DNA of 64,000 bases from Pseudomonas sp. RIT-PI-q (GTDB lineage Bacteria; Pseudomonadota; Gammaproteobacteria; Pseudomonadales; Pseudomonadaceae): positions 124,001 through 188,000 of the forward strand of contig NZ_LHPC01000038.1 in NCBI RefSeq assembly GCF_001297125.1, read 5' to 3'. The notes under the pieces are model-generated. The model had not been told where the DNA came from. It saw only the letters and a program-made list of their open reading frames with translations, and ran no database searches. Of this stretch, positions 51,066 through 59,730 are shown piece by piece; the first letter of the stretch is position 1, and each line of letters starts with the position of its first letter. The translations under genes and the position numbers were made by a program.

Positions 51066-51345
51066 TTTGCACCTATTAGCTGTTAATTATTATGTTCACT
51101 ACCTTGTTGCGAGCTCAGTCAACCCGAACGGCCAAGTGAAGTCAATAGCGAACACCTGGCCTCTCATCCTTTATTTTCGGGCCTTTTTTGGGCACGAGAG
51201 TGCCAGATCAGTCTTGCGCACCGCGTAAAGACTGAAGATCGGACGTGCGGCGTTTAGAATTTTTTACATGAGAGTTGTTAATTAAAATCAACAAGGCTAA
51301 GCTCCGGAAAAGCTCGTTCAAGTGTGAAACTTCGAGGTGATAAAA
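51066..51345. promoter_or_regulatory. Divergent puuA/puuD control region
   Basis: 280 nt between divergent starts, notably AT-rich near both ends (GTTAATTATTATGTTCAC at 51084-51101; GTTGTTAATTAAAATCAAC at 51273-51291, which is an inverted repeat TTGTT...AACAA). These are candidate PuuR sites; the match to the E. coli box is weak. GGCAC-GAGA-GTGCC at 51191-51204 is a second small palindrome. Confidence 0.45.
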
Positions 51346-52107
51346 ATGGCATTCAAGCCATTGATCGGCGTTACAGCATGCGTCAAACAGATTGGCCTGC
51401 ACCCCTACCACATCAGCGGCGACAAGTACTTGCGTGCTGTCAGCGTCGCGGCGCTGGGGTTGCCTGTGGTCATTCCTTCCCTAGGCGACCTGACCGAAAT
51501 CGAGGACCTGCTCGCGCAGCTCGACGGTCTGTTGCTGACCGGCTCGCCCTCGAATGTGGAACCTTTCCACTATCAAGGCCCGGCCAGTGCCCCCGGCACG
51601 GATCACGATCCGGCGCGGGACGCCACCACCCTTCCTTTATTGCGTGCAGCCATTGCGGCGGGCGTTCCGGTGCTCGGCATTTGCCGGGGCTTTCAGGAAA
51701 TGAACGTGGCGTTCGGTGGCAGCCTGCATCAGAAGGTCCACGAAATTGCGGGGATGCTCGATCACCGCGAAGCGGACAGTCCGGAGCTGGCGGTGCAGTA
51801 CGCACCGGCTCATGCGGTCGCCGTGCAACCGGGCGGCGTGTTTGAAGCGCTGGAATTGCCAATGGTGTTCCAGGTCAATTCGATTCACAGCCAGGGCATC
51901 GACCGACTCGCGCCCGGCCTGCGCGCCGAAGCGGTGGCGCCGGACGGTTTGATCGAGGCGATTTCGGTCGAGCACAGCAAGGCTTTCGCCCTCGGCGTGC
52001 AATGGCACCCGGAATGGCAGGTGCTTTCGAATCCGCCCTACTTGAGTATTTTCCAGGCGTTTGGCGAGGCATGCCGGCAACGGGTGGCGCTGCGTAACCA
52101 GCGCTGA
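51346..52107 (+). CDS. puuD: Gamma-glutamyl-GABA hydrolase (PuuD/SpuA-like)
   Basis: A 253-residue class I glutamine amidotransferase-like hydrolase releasing GABA and glutamate from gamma-glutamyl-GABA. The nucleophile block is VLGICRGFQEMNVAFGGSLH and the histidine block is VQWHPEWQ. GLLLTGSPSNVEP forms the oxyanion region. It is the last step of the Puu route. GAGGTGATAAAA precedes ATG 51346. It is followed, after a REPIN, by the importer genes on the same strand. SpuA is the P. aeruginosa name for this type. Confidence 0.9.
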   Translation: MAFKPLIGVTACVKQIGLHPYHISGDKYLRAVSVAALGLPVVIPSLGDLTEIEDLLAQLDGLLLTGSPSNVEPFHYQGPASAPGTDHDPARDATTLPLLRAAIAAGVPVLGICRGFQEMNVAFGGSLHQKVHEIAGMLDHREADSPELAVQYAPAHAVAVQPGGVFEALELPMVFQVNSIHSQGIDRLAPGLRAEAVAPDGLIEAISVEHSKAFALGVQWHPEWQVLSNPPYLSIFQAFGEACRQRVALRNQR

Positions 52108-52273
52108 CGACCTGATACCCACTCAACGATTTAGCTGCCCCCGTGAGCCGGGCGGGCGTGCCTTTGCGCGCCGGTCACTCACGTAATAGATGAACCGCAA
52201 TAACAACAAGTACGAACAGGCAGCCAGGATGGCGGTGCCGAATAAGCCCGAACGGATCGGCAACGCAATTCCC

Positions 52274-52373
52274 TGTAGGAGCGAGCTTGCTCGCGATGGA
52301 CGTCCGGACTACGCGGGCATTCAGACAGCCCGCGTTATCGTTGGCGTCCATCGCGAGCAGGCTCGCTCCTACA
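52274..52373. repeat. REPIN, GTAGGAGCGAGCTTGCTCGC subfamily
   Basis: Arms TGTAGGAGCGAGCTTGCTCG and ATCGCGAGCAGGCTCGCTCC. The spacer resembles the element at 56933-57023 (CGCGTTATCGTT). It fills part of the 354-nt puuD-potG gap; the rest shows nothing clear. Confidence 0.9.
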
Positions 52374-52461
52374 GTGGCCGGCGTTACCCGCCCCGGGCTT
52401 GCAATCCACTCTTAAGTCAGGCCGCGTTGGCCCGACGACTGAAACCTGTTGGGAGTTTCAC

Positions 52462-53604
52462 ATGGCAAACGCCTCCAGCATCTACAGGAAGGCTCTTGAA
52501 GGTCACCAGTCACCGAAAAAGGTGCTGGTGAAAGTCGACCGCGTCACCAAGAAATTCGACGAAACCACCGCCGTGGACGATGTGTCCCTGGAGATCCATC
52601 AAGGCGAAATCTTCGCCCTGCTCGGCGGTTCCGGTTCCGGTAAATCGACCCTGCTGCGCATGCTCGCAGGCTTCGAGCGCCCGACCGAAGGCCGGATTCT
52701 GCTCGACGGTGTCGACATCACCGACATGCCGCCCTATGAGCGGCCGATCAACATGATGTTCCAGTCCTACGCGCTGTTCCCGCACATGACGGTGGCGCAG
52801 AACATTGCCTTCGGCCTCAAGCAGGATCGTTTGTCCACCAGCGAAATCGACGCCCGCGTCGAAGAGATGCTGCGCCTGGTGCACATGACCCAATACGCCA
52901 AACGCAAACCGCATCAGTTGTCCGGCGGTCAGCGTCAGCGCGTCGCCCTCGCCCGCTCCCTGGCCAAGCGTCCGAAGCTGTTGCTGCTCGACGAACCGAT
53001 GGGCGCGCTGGATAAAAAGCTGCGTTCGCAGATGCAACTGGAGCTGGTGGAGATCATCGAGCGCGTTGGCGTGACTTGCGTGATGGTGACCCACGACCAG
53101 GAAGAGGCCATGACCATGGCTCAACGCATTGCGATCATGCACCTCGGCTGGATCGCCCAGATCGGCAGCCCGGTCGACATCTATGAAGCACCGGTCAGCC
53201 GCATGGTCTGCGAATTCATCGGCAACGTGAACGCCTTCGACGGCACCGTGGTCGAGGACCTGGAAGGTCACGCGATCATTCACAGCCCGGACCTGGAGCA
53301 GAAGATCTACGTCGGTCACGGCGTCAGCACGTCGGTGCAGGACAAGTCGATCACCTACGCCATTCGCCCGGAAAAACTGCTGGTCAGCACCACCAAGCCC
53401 GACACGCGCTACAACTGGTCAAGCGGCAAGGTGCATGACATCGCCTACCTCGGCGGCCACTCGGTGTTCTACGTGGAATTGCCTGGCGGCAAAGTCGTGC
53501 AGTCGTTCATGGCCAACGCCGAACGCCGTGGCGCGCGCCCAACCTGGGACGACAAGGTCTACGTGTGGTGGGAAGACGACAGCGGCGTGGTACTGCGCTC
53601 ATGA
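52462..53604 (+). CDS. potG: Putrescine ABC importer ATP-binding subunit (PotG/SpuF-like)
   Basis: A 380-residue ATPase on the inner face of the membrane. Walker A is GGSGSGKSTLLRMLAG, the signature is LSGGQRQRVALARSL and Walker B is LLLLDEPMGALDKKL. A C-terminal TOBE-type regulatory region follows (about 270-380). It energises uptake with PotH, PotI and PotF encoded downstream. TTGGGAG precedes the ATG. Its stop overlaps potH (ATGA). Confidence 0.92.
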   Translation: MANASSIYRKALEGHQSPKKVLVKVDRVTKKFDETTAVDDVSLEIHQGEIFALLGGSGSGKSTLLRMLAGFERPTEGRILLDGVDITDMPPYERPINMMFQSYALFPHMTVAQNIAFGLKQDRLSTSEIDARVEEMLRLVHMTQYAKRKPHQLSGGQRQRVALARSLAKRPKLLLLDEPMGALDKKLRSQMQLELVEIIERVGVTCVMVTHDQEEAMTMAQRIAIMHLGWIAQIGSPVDIYEAPVSRMVCEFIGNVNAFDGTVVEDLEGHAIIHSPDLEQKIYVGHGVSTSVQDKSITYAIRPEKLLVSTTKPDTRYNWSSGKVHDIAYLGGHSVFYVELPGGKVVQSFMANAERRGARPTWDDKVYVWWEDDSGVVLRS

Positions 53605-54515
53605 AAACACTCAATCAGCAGTTTATGCGGCTGATGCCGAGTGGTCGAAAGCTCGTCATCGGGATTCCGTTCCTGTGGCTGTTCCTGTTCTTCATGCTGC
53701 CGTTTTTCCTGGTGATGAAGATCAGCTTCTCGGAAGCGGCCCTGGCCATTCCGCCTTACTCGGAGATCTACACCTTCGCCGAGCAGAAATTCCAGCTGTT
53801 GCTGAACCTCGGCAACTACAGTTTGCTGACTCAGGATGAGTTGTACATCTCGGCGTACTTCGGCTCGTTGAAGGTGGCGTTTTTAAGCACGCTGATGTGC
53901 CTGGTGATCGGTTTCCCGATGGCCTACGCGATCACCAAGGCGAGCAAGGAAACGCAAAACGTTCTGCTGTTGCTGATCATGATGCCGACCTGGACCGCGA
54001 TCCTGATCCGCGTGTATGCGTGGATGGGCATCCTCAGCAACAACGGTTTGCTCAACGCGTTTTTGATGTGGACCGGGCTGACCGATCACCCGATCGAGAT
54101 CCTCAACACCAACACCGCGGTGTATATCGGCGTGGTGTATGCGTACCTGCCGTTCATGGTGCTGCCGCTGTACGCCAACCTGGTCAAGCATGATCACAGC
54201 TTGCTGGAAGCCGCGTCTGACCTGGGTTCGAGCAACTTCAACAACTTCTGGAAAATCACCGTGCCGCTGGCCAAGAACGGGATCATTGCCGGCTGCATGC
54301 TGGTGTTCATCCCGGTGGTCGGTGAGTTCGTGATTCCGGAGCTGTTGGGCGGTCCAGAGACCCTGATGATCGGCCGTGTGCTGTGGCAAGAGTTCTTCAA
54401 TAACCGCGACTGGCCGGTGGCGTCTGCCCTGGCGGTGGTGATGCTGTTGATCCTGATTGTGCCAATACTGCTGTTCAACCGCAGCCAGGCCAAAGAAATG
54501 GAGGCACGGGGATGA
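53601..54515 (+). CDS. potH: Putrescine ABC importer permease (PotH/SpuG-like)
   Basis: A 304-residue inner-membrane permease with about six helices. The cytoplasmic EAA loop is seen as LLEAASDLGSSNFNNFWKIT. The start is fixed by the ATGA overlap with potG, and its stop overlaps potI in the same way. It forms the transmembrane channel with PotI. Confidence 0.92.
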   Translation: MKTLNQQFMRLMPSGRKLVIGIPFLWLFLFFMLPFFLVMKISFSEAALAIPPYSEIYTFAEQKFQLLLNLGNYSLLTQDELYISAYFGSLKVAFLSTLMCLVIGFPMAYAITKASKETQNVLLLLIMMPTWTAILIRVYAWMGILSNNGLLNAFLMWTGLTDHPIEILNTNTAVYIGVVYAYLPFMVLPLYANLVKHDHSLLEAASDLGSSNFNNFWKITVPLAKNGIIAGCMLVFIPVVGEFVIPELLGGPETLMIGRVLWQEFFNNRDWPVASALAVVMLLILIVPILLFNRSQAKEMEARG

Positions 54516-55396
54516 AACGCTTCGGATTTTCAAAGTTCATGCTGATTTTCGGCCTGTCGTTTATCTACTTGCCGATGTTGATTCTGGTGATCTACTCGTT
54601 CAACGCCTCCAAACTGGTGACGGTGTGGGGTGGCTGGTCGTTCAAGTGGTACGCCGGTTTGCTCGACAACACGCAACTGATGGGCTCGGTGGTGCGCTCG
54701 CTGGAAATCGCCTGCTACACCGCGATTGCCGCTGTAGCACTGGGGACCTTGGCGGCGTTCGTGCTGACTCGCGTCACGCGTTTCAAGGGCCGCACGTTGT
54801 TCGGCGGCCTGGTGACCGCGCCGTTGGTGATGCCGGAAGTGATCACCGGTCTGTCGCTGTTGCTGCTGTTTGTAGCCATGGCGCAGTTGATTGGTTGGCC
54901 GATGGAGCGTGGCATCGTCACGATCTGGATCGCCCACACCACGTTCTGTGCCGCTTATGTGGCGGTGGTCGTCTCCGCGCGCCTTCGTGAGCTGGACCTG
55001 TCCATCGAAGAAGCGGCCATGGACCTGGGGGCGAAGCCGTTCAAGGTGTTTTTCCTGATCACCATTCCGATGATCGCGCCGTCTCTGGCGGCCGGCGGCA
55101 TGATGTCGTTTGCCTTGTCGCTGGATGACTTGGTGTTGGCAAGCTTCGTCTCCGGACCGGGTTCGACAACCTTACCGATGGAAGTGTTCTCGGCGGTGCG
55201 TCTGGGTGTGAAACCCGAAATCAACGCCGTGGCCAGCCTGATTCTGCTTGCCGTATCGATCGTGACCTTCATGGTCTGGTACTTCAGCCGCCGTGCCGAA
55301 GCGACCCGCAAACGGGCGATCCAGGAAGCGATGGACCAGACCGCCAGCGAGTCCTGGCAGCAACCTGAAAAGAAAATGGTAGAAGCAACGGCTTAA
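54512..55396 (+). CDS. potI: Putrescine ABC importer permease (PotI/SpuH-like)
   Basis: A 294-residue inner-membrane permease with six helices. The EAA loop is SIEEAAMDLGAKPFKVFFLI. The soluble C-terminal tail (about 265-294) is rich in A, E and K. ATGA overlap with potH shows translational coupling. A REPIN lies between it and potF, which may raise the relative level of the binding-protein mRNA. Confidence 0.92.
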   Translation: MKRFGFSKFMLIFGLSFIYLPMLILVIYSFNASKLVTVWGGWSFKWYAGLLDNTQLMGSVVRSLEIACYTAIAAVALGTLAAFVLTRVTRFKGRTLFGGLVTAPLVMPEVITGLSLLLLFVAMAQLIGWPMERGIVTIWIAHTTFCAAYVAVVVSARLRELDLSIEEAAMDLGAKPFKVFFLITIPMIAPSLAAGGMMSFALSLDDLVLASFVSGPGSTTLPMEVFSAVRLGVKPEINAVASLILLAVSIVTFMVWYFSRRAEATRKRAIQEAMDQTASESWQQPEKKMVEATA

Positions 55397-55416
55397 AGGC
55401 TTGCGAACGCACACTT

Positions 55417-55516
55417 TGTAGGAGCTGGCTTGCCAGCGAAGAACGATAACGATGACGCGTTTTAACAGGATAAACGTGGTGCGTTCGAATGCTTCGCTGG
55501 CAAGCCAGCTCCTACA
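55417..55516. repeat. REPIN, GTAGGAGCTGGCTTGCCAGC subfamily, inside operon
   Basis: Arms TTGTAGGAGCTGGCTTGCCA and GGCAAGCCAGCTCCTACAA. The spacer matches the element at 1477-1575 (AACGATGACGCG..TTCAA/TTTAACAGGATAA). Located between potI and potF. Confidence 0.9.
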
Positions 55517-55578
55517 AGGGTGCGCGAAGACAGCAACTGTTTTGCGTATCTGAATAAAAAAGAAATGGAGTTGTACCG

Positions 55579-56676
55579 ATGAAAATGTTTGGCAGGACTC
55601 TGCTGACACTGTCCTTATTGGGCGCGATCGCCACCGGCGCCCAGGCCAATGACAAGGTACTGCGCGTCTACAACTGGTCGGATTACATCGCCCCGGACAC
55701 CGTCAAGAAGTTCGAAGACGAGACCGGCATCCGCGTGACCTACGATGTGTTCGACAGCAATGAAACCCTTGAGGCACGCCTGCTCGCGGGCAAATCCGGC
55801 TACGACATCGTCGTGCCGTCCAACAGTTTCCTGGCCAAGCAGATCAAGGCCGGCGTCTATCAGGAACTGGACAAGTCGAAGCTGTCGAACTGGAAAAACC
55901 TCAACCCGGTCCTGCTGAAAAACGCCTCTGCCAGCGACCCGGATAACGCGCATGCCTTCCCGTACATGTGGGGCTCGATCGGCATCGGTTTCAACCCGGA
56001 CAAGGTCAAGGAGGTGCTGGGTGCCAACGCGCCAACCAACTCCTGGGATTTGCTGTTCAAGCCGGAAAACGCCGAGAAGCTGAAAGCGTGCGGCATCAGT
56101 TTCCTCGACTCGCCGACCGAGATGCTCCCGGCCGCCCTGCACTACCTGGGCTACCCGGTGAACTCCAAGGACCCGCAGCACATCGCCGAGGCCGAAGCGC
56201 TGTTCATGAAGATTCGCCCTTCGGTGGCGTATTTCCATTCGTCGAAATACATCTCCGACCTGGCCAACGGCAACATCTGCGTGGCGGTCGGTTACTCCGG
56301 CGACGTGCTGCAAGCCAAGGCCCGCGCCAAGGAAGCCGGCGACAAGGTGAAGGTCGACTACAGCATTCCGAAAGAAGGTGCCGGCAGTTTTTATGACATG
56401 GTCGCCATCCCGCGTGATGCCGCCAACGTCGAGAACGCCTACCTGTTCATGAACTTCCTGATGCGCCCGGACATCATCGCCGAGATCACCAACAACATCG
56501 GCTACAGCAACGCCAACGCGGCGGCCACGCCGTTGGTGGATGAAGCGATTCGTGATGATCCGGGTTCGTACCCGCCGCAAGCGGTGATGGCGACGTTGTA
56601 TGCCATTCCTGATTTGCCGATCGGCATCCAGCGCGTGATGACCCGGGGCTGGACGCGGGTGAAGCTCGGGAAATAA
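55579..56676 (+). CDS. potF: Putrescine-binding periplasmic protein (PotF/SpuD-like)
   Basis: A 365-residue periplasmic solute-binding protein with a signal peptide (MKMFGRTLLTLSLLGAIATG, cleavage near AQA-N). LRVYNWSDYIAPDTVKKFED and YDIVVPSNSFLAKQIKAGVY are the opening of PotD/PotF-type polyamine receptors. It captures putrescine for PotGHI. AATGGAG precedes the ATG. P. aeruginosa has putrescine (SpuD) and spermidine (SpuE) receptors in tandem; only one is present here. The gene is followed by two REPINs in a 388-nt gap. Confidence 0.92.
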   Translation: MKMFGRTLLTLSLLGAIATGAQANDKVLRVYNWSDYIAPDTVKKFEDETGIRVTYDVFDSNETLEARLLAGKSGYDIVVPSNSFLAKQIKAGVYQELDKSKLSNWKNLNPVLLKNASASDPDNAHAFPYMWGSIGIGFNPDKVKEVLGANAPTNSWDLLFKPENAEKLKACGISFLDSPTEMLPAALHYLGYPVNSKDPQHIAEAEALFMKIRPSVAYFHSSKYISDLANGNICVAVGYSGDVLQAKARAKEAGDKVKVDYSIPKEGAGSFYDMVAIPRDAANVENAYLFMNFLMRPDIIAEITNNIGYSNANAAATPLVDEAIRDDPGSYPPQAVMATLYAIPDLPIGIQRVMTRGWTRVKLGK

Positions 56677-56694
56677 TCGCTGAATCTGAAATGG

Positions 56695-56790
56695 CCATCG
56701 CGGGCAAGCCCGCTCCCACAGGGATCAGCGTCGTACACACATCTGTGTTCCACACCAGACCACTGTGGGAGCGGGCTTGCCCGCGATGAG
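56695..56790. repeat. REPIN, GTGGGAGC family
   Basis: Arms CCATCGCGGGCAAGCCCGCT and AGCGGGCTTGCCCGCGATG around a spacer of about 45 nt, right after potF. Confidence 0.9.
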
Positions 56791-56932
56791 GCCATAACAT
56801 TCAACCTAGACATCAGCTTTTCCGTTCACGCAGCGCCTTACCACCGCTGCCCTCCTCTGCTGAAGAACGGCTTCACCTGGCTTCCTCGGTTAAGGTGAAT
56901 TTTGGTGCCCCGGGCTAATGCCTGTAGGAGCG

Positions 56933-57023
56933 AGCTTGCTCGCGATGGACTTGAGGGCGACGCGGTTTGTCCATCAATCACGCGTTATCGTTAACGTCCA
57001 TCGCGAGCGAGCTCGCTCCTACA
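56933..57023. repeat. REPIN, GTAGGAGCGAGCTTGCTCGC subfamily
   Basis: Arms TGTAGGAGCGAGCTTGCTCG and CGAGCGAGCTCGCTCCTACA. Close relative of 52274-52373. The interval between this and the previous element shows no gene. Confidence 0.9.
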
Positions 57024-57064
57024 ACGGTCAGCATGAGTCCGTGGGCGCCTTTTTTTGTTTGGGT

Positions 57065-57604
57065 TTACGGCGCCACCAGCGGCCATTGCGCCAGTGCCCG
57101 ATAGCGGCCCTTGTGGGATTCAAACAGGCTGAAGTGATCGGCGCGCAGGAAAAACTCGGGAGGCGTAACGGATTCAGGCACTGGCGCCCGATAGTCGCGC
57201 ATCAAGGTCAGGTGCGGGCGAAATTCCTTGGGCGAATCCTCAGACCTGAACGGCAGCATCGCCTGCTCCAGCGCATACACCAGACGCAGCAATTCCGGCG
57301 GCGCCTGCTCCGGCACCAGCAGCAAAACTCCCGACTTGCGCCAGACGTCCAATCGATCAAGCATCACGGTCAACGCCATGCCGGGCGTGCGAACATTCGC
57401 CGCCGCTGTGCAAATGTCGGCGATCTGCGCCACTTCAACAGCCCCCAAAAACAATAGCGTCAGGTGAAAGTTTTCCGCCGGCACCGGACGTCCGCTGCGC
57501 AGCTGCAACTCGCTACGCCATTGGGCAATGGCCCGACGTTGCGCGGGGGCGCAGCCCAGTGCAAAAAACAGCCGTTTCAGCGGCTCATGGGATTCGTCGC
57601 TCAT
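57065..57604 (-). CDS. thpR: RNA 2',3'-cyclic phosphodiesterase (ThpR/LigT)
   Basis: A 179-residue 2H phosphoesterase. The two HxT motifs are H47-L-T49 (NFHLTLLFLG) and H131-L-T133 (RPHLTLMRDY). The enzyme opens 2',3'-cyclic phosphate ends of RNA and can ligate 2',5' bonds in vitro. ATG 57604 has AGGAGG at good spacing; a GTG three codons upstream overlaps this site and is less likely. Opposite strand to the 64-aa gene, with divergent starts 60 nt apart. Confidence 0.9.
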   Translation of the reverse strand: MSDESHEPLKRLFFALGCAPAQRRAIAQWRSELQLRSGRPVPAENFHLTLLFLGAVEVAQIADICTAAANVRTPGMALTVMLDRLDVWRKSGVLLLVPEQAPPELLRLVYALEQAMLPFRSEDSPKEFRPHLTLMRDYRAPVPESVTPPEFFLRADHFSLFESHKGRYRALAQWPLVAP

Positions 57605-57664
57605 TCGTGGCACCTCCTGACAGGCAAGTTATAGTTCATGCAGACGAAACGACGGGAGGGGGCC

Positions 57665-57859
57665 ATGCGACAAATCATCAGCAAAGAGCCGTGGTGGGCC
57701 GTGCCGCCGAAACCTGGCCAGGATGAATTCGAGCTGGAATGGGGCTGGCTGGTGCATTACAGCGAAGGTGAGCCACGCTTCGAGTTCGTCAAGGAGCGAC
57801 CGACGGACAACGAGATTCGCCATCGAAAAAGTTGCAGGATCACCCCTTCGCCGGAGTGA
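57665..57859 (+). CDS. Hypothetical protein, 64 aa
   Basis: A small acidic, tryptophan-rich protein (MRQIISKEPWWAVPPKPGQD, FELEWGWLVHYSEGE) with no signal or membrane span and no recognised family. GGGAGGGGGCC precedes the ATG. Its 3' end overlaps a hairpin that probably terminates the opposing DUF1428 gene. A competing minus-strand ORF over the same DNA has no ribosome-binding site. Confidence 0.55.
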   Translation: MRQIISKEPWWAVPPKPGQDEFELEWGWLVHYSEGEPRFEFVKERPTDNEIRHRKSCRITPSPE

Positions 57860-57863
57860 TCCT
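57836..57863 (-). terminator. Terminator for the DUF1428 gene
   Basis: AGGATCAC (57836-57843) pairs with GTGATCCT (57856-57863). On the minus strand it is followed by GCAACTTTTTCG. It lies 10 nt past the DUF1428 stop and inside the 3' end of the opposing small gene. Confidence 0.7.
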
Positions 57864-57873
57864 GGCGTTGGTT

Positions 57874-58227
57874 TCAGGCTTTGACGATCATTTCGAATCC
57901 GCCGAAGATCATCCGCTGACCATCGAACGGCATCGGATTGACGTCCGGCTGCACCCGTGGATCGGACATGAGTTTTCCCATGCCGGCATCACGGGTGGCC
58001 TTGTCCGGCCAGACGGTCCAGGAGAACACCACGGTTTCGTCTTCCTTGAGTTTTACCGCCATGGGGAACGAGGTCACTTTGCCGTCGGGTACGTCGTCAC
58101 CCCAGCACTCGGCGAGGCTGAGTGCGCCGTTTTCCTTGAAAATGGCAGCGACGGTTTCAGCGTGTTTCTTGAATTTTTCGCGGTTGGCAGTGGGTACGGC
58201 AGCGATGAAGCCATCAACGTAGGACAT
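57874..58227 (-). CDS. DUF1428 family protein (YbaA-like)
   Basis: A 117-residue cytoplasmic protein with the full family pattern: MSYVDGFIAAVPTANREKFK, LSLAECWGDDVPDGKVTSFP, VVFSWTVWPDKATRDAGMGK and the C-terminal MPFDGQRMIFGGFEMIV. The fold is a dimeric ferredoxin-like barrel; its function is unknown. AAGGAGAGCTACC precedes the ATG. Separated by 16 nt from the stop of the upstream lipoprotein gene on the same strand, so it may be co-transcribed. Confidence 0.9.
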   Translation of the reverse strand: MSYVDGFIAAVPTANREKFKKHAETVAAIFKENGALSLAECWGDDVPDGKVTSFPMAVKLKEDETVVFSWTVWPDKATRDAGMGKLMSDPRVQPDVNPMPFDGQRMIFGGFEMIVKA

Positions 58228-58243
58228 GGTAGCTCTCCTTGGG

Positions 58244-59311
58244 TTATGGGGCGTTCTGCTGGTTAGTCGATTCGCTCGGGCTCCAATCGACAGCGCCGCT
58301 GCCCGAACTGACCGACGGTACTTCGGCGCTCCCCGCCAGGTTGCCTTCGATCTGCCCCGCCATGTACAGCGTCCCGGCCATTACGCCGGTCGTCGGGTTC
58401 TGCACCAGTTTCAGCCAGGCCTTGTCGAACGTATTGCCCAGGCTACTGCGAATCAGTGCTTCGCTGTCGGGCCGATCGGCGGCCTGAATAATCGCGCGAA
58501 TCCCCGCCACACCCACGGTAATCAAGCCTCCGGCCAGTTTGCCCGCTGCAGCAGCTACCGCACTGGCCGCACCGCGCGGGGCCATTTCGGCCTCCATCCG
58601 TTGGCTGGCGCGCTTGGCCACCGGCGCCATGGCGGTGTCTGTCGACCCGACGCCCTTGTCGCCACCCGCCGCGTGGATCTTGTCGATCAGCGCCGCATAG
58701 GCCGGCAAGGTGTTCAGCGGCTGGGTGTGCACGACTTGATACAGCGAAGCGTCCCGCGCGGTTGGTGGCCCCAGTGCAATGGCGGGGATTTTCTGGATCC
58801 GGCCGTTGAGCTGAGCCATCGGCACGCCGTGGCGCTGGGAGATTTTCTGCAGCTCTTCCTGAAGGATGTCGACGTAGAACGCCGTGGCCAGGCCGAGGAT
58901 CGCGTCGGGATCGATCTCCACCGCGACCGGCGCCAACACCCGCTGTTGGTATTGCTCCAGCAGATAGGCCGCCAGACGCTTGGCCGACGCATCCTGCTCA
59001 CCTTTGGCGCTGATGGTGTACCAGCTGACCTTCATCGATAGCCATTCCTGTGTCCAGTAACTGCTGAACCATGGAATGAAGTTCTCTTCAGTCAGTTGAT
59101 AGACCCGGGTTCGCCAGTAATCCATGGCACCGCGCGCGTAGATTCTGGTCTGCTCGGTGGCCGATTGCGACGCCGCGACAATCTCCCGGTCCACTTGCTG
59201 CCAGGTGCTCTGGGAAATCACCACGGGTGCCACTACCACCGGGGCAGGCGCAGGCGTGACGCAACCCGCCAATACCACCAGCACGGCGACGATCAGCGAA
59301 CGCAGGTTCAA
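58244..59311 (-). CDS. Putative lipoprotein of unknown function (355 aa)
   Basis: A lipobox follows a short signal (MNLRSLIVAVLVVLAGC, C17), then an AP-rich tether. The mature part is largely helical (YARGAMDYWRTRVYQLTEEN, WFSSYWTQEWLSMKVSWYTI, YLLEQYQQRVLAPVAVEIDP). A glycine/alanine-rich stretch near 245-275 could pack against the membrane (GGLITVGVAGIRAIIQAADR). No family is recognised. It probably sits in the outer membrane facing the periplasm. Confidence 0.75.
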   Translation of the reverse strand: MNLRSLIVAVLVVLAGCVTPAPAPVVVAPVVISQSTWQQVDREIVAASQSATEQTRIYARGAMDYWRTRVYQLTEENFIPWFSSYWTQEWLSMKVSWYTISAKGEQDASAKRLAAYLLEQYQQRVLAPVAVEIDPDAILGLATAFYVDILQEELQKISQRHGVPMAQLNGRIQKIPAIALGPPTARDASLYQVVHTQPLNTLPAYAALIDKIHAAGGDKGVGSTDTAMAPVAKRASQRMEAEMAPRGAASAVAAAAGKLAGGLITVGVAGIRAIIQAADRPDSEALIRSSLGNTFDKAWLKLVQNPTTGVMAGTLYMAGQIEGNLAGSAEVPSVSSGSGAVDWSPSESTNQQNAP

Positions 59312-59424
59312 GATCGCGGTTTCCTAAAGACGTTTCGGACGGGATGTCCGGTGTTCAAAAGGCCTATTGATTTGAGTATAGGTGGCGGCGTTTGTTCGCT
59401 TGGGGTTGTGGTGTTCTTTAGTGC

Positions 59425-59502
59425 CTCATCGCGGGCAAGCCCGCTCCCACAATGATCTGGGATGGCCACAGACCTGTGGGAGCGGGCTTGCCCGCGATGA
59501 GG
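59425..59502. repeat. REPIN, GTGGGAGC family
   Basis: Arms CATCGCGGGCAAGCCCGCTC and AGCGGGCTTGCCCGCGATGA with a short spacer. It occupies part of the 326-nt gap before the small two-gene unit. Confidence 0.9.
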
Positions 59503-59637
59503 CCCTCAAGAACACCGCAAAAGCCACCATCACTTCCATCGATATTCACCATCGCCGCGAATGCCTTCCGCTCAATGACCGTCAGCGTAGGATCAATCTC
59601 AACCCCACAGAAAAACCCCACAGCGGAGGGGCACATC

Positions 59638-59730
59638 ATGATGATCCATCTCCTGACCTGCATGGCCCTGACGGCTTTCACACTGAGCATTTTTTCCTGG
59701 TACGTCCTGACTGAGGAGCGCACGTCATGA
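59638..59730 (+). CDS. Small single-span membrane peptide, 30 aa
   Basis: MMIHLLTCMALTAFTLSIFS is a hydrophobic helix, followed by a short polar tail ending EERTS. GCGGAGGGG precedes the ATG. Its TGA overlaps the ATG of the next gene (ATGA at 59727-59730), which argues for real translation. No family recognised. Confidence 0.5.
   Translation: MMIHLLTCMALTAFTLSIFSWYVLTEERTS

Noticed and set aside
51189..51204. Sigma-54 promoter upstream of puuD
   Set aside because: GG-N10-GC spacing is met, but the -24 element reads TGGGCAC rather than TGGCAC and there is no TT before GC. Better described as a small palindrome.
57629..57823. 64-codon minus-strand frame opposite the 64-aa plus-strand gene
   Set aside because: The plus-strand frame has a strong ribosome-binding site; the minus-strand frame has none.
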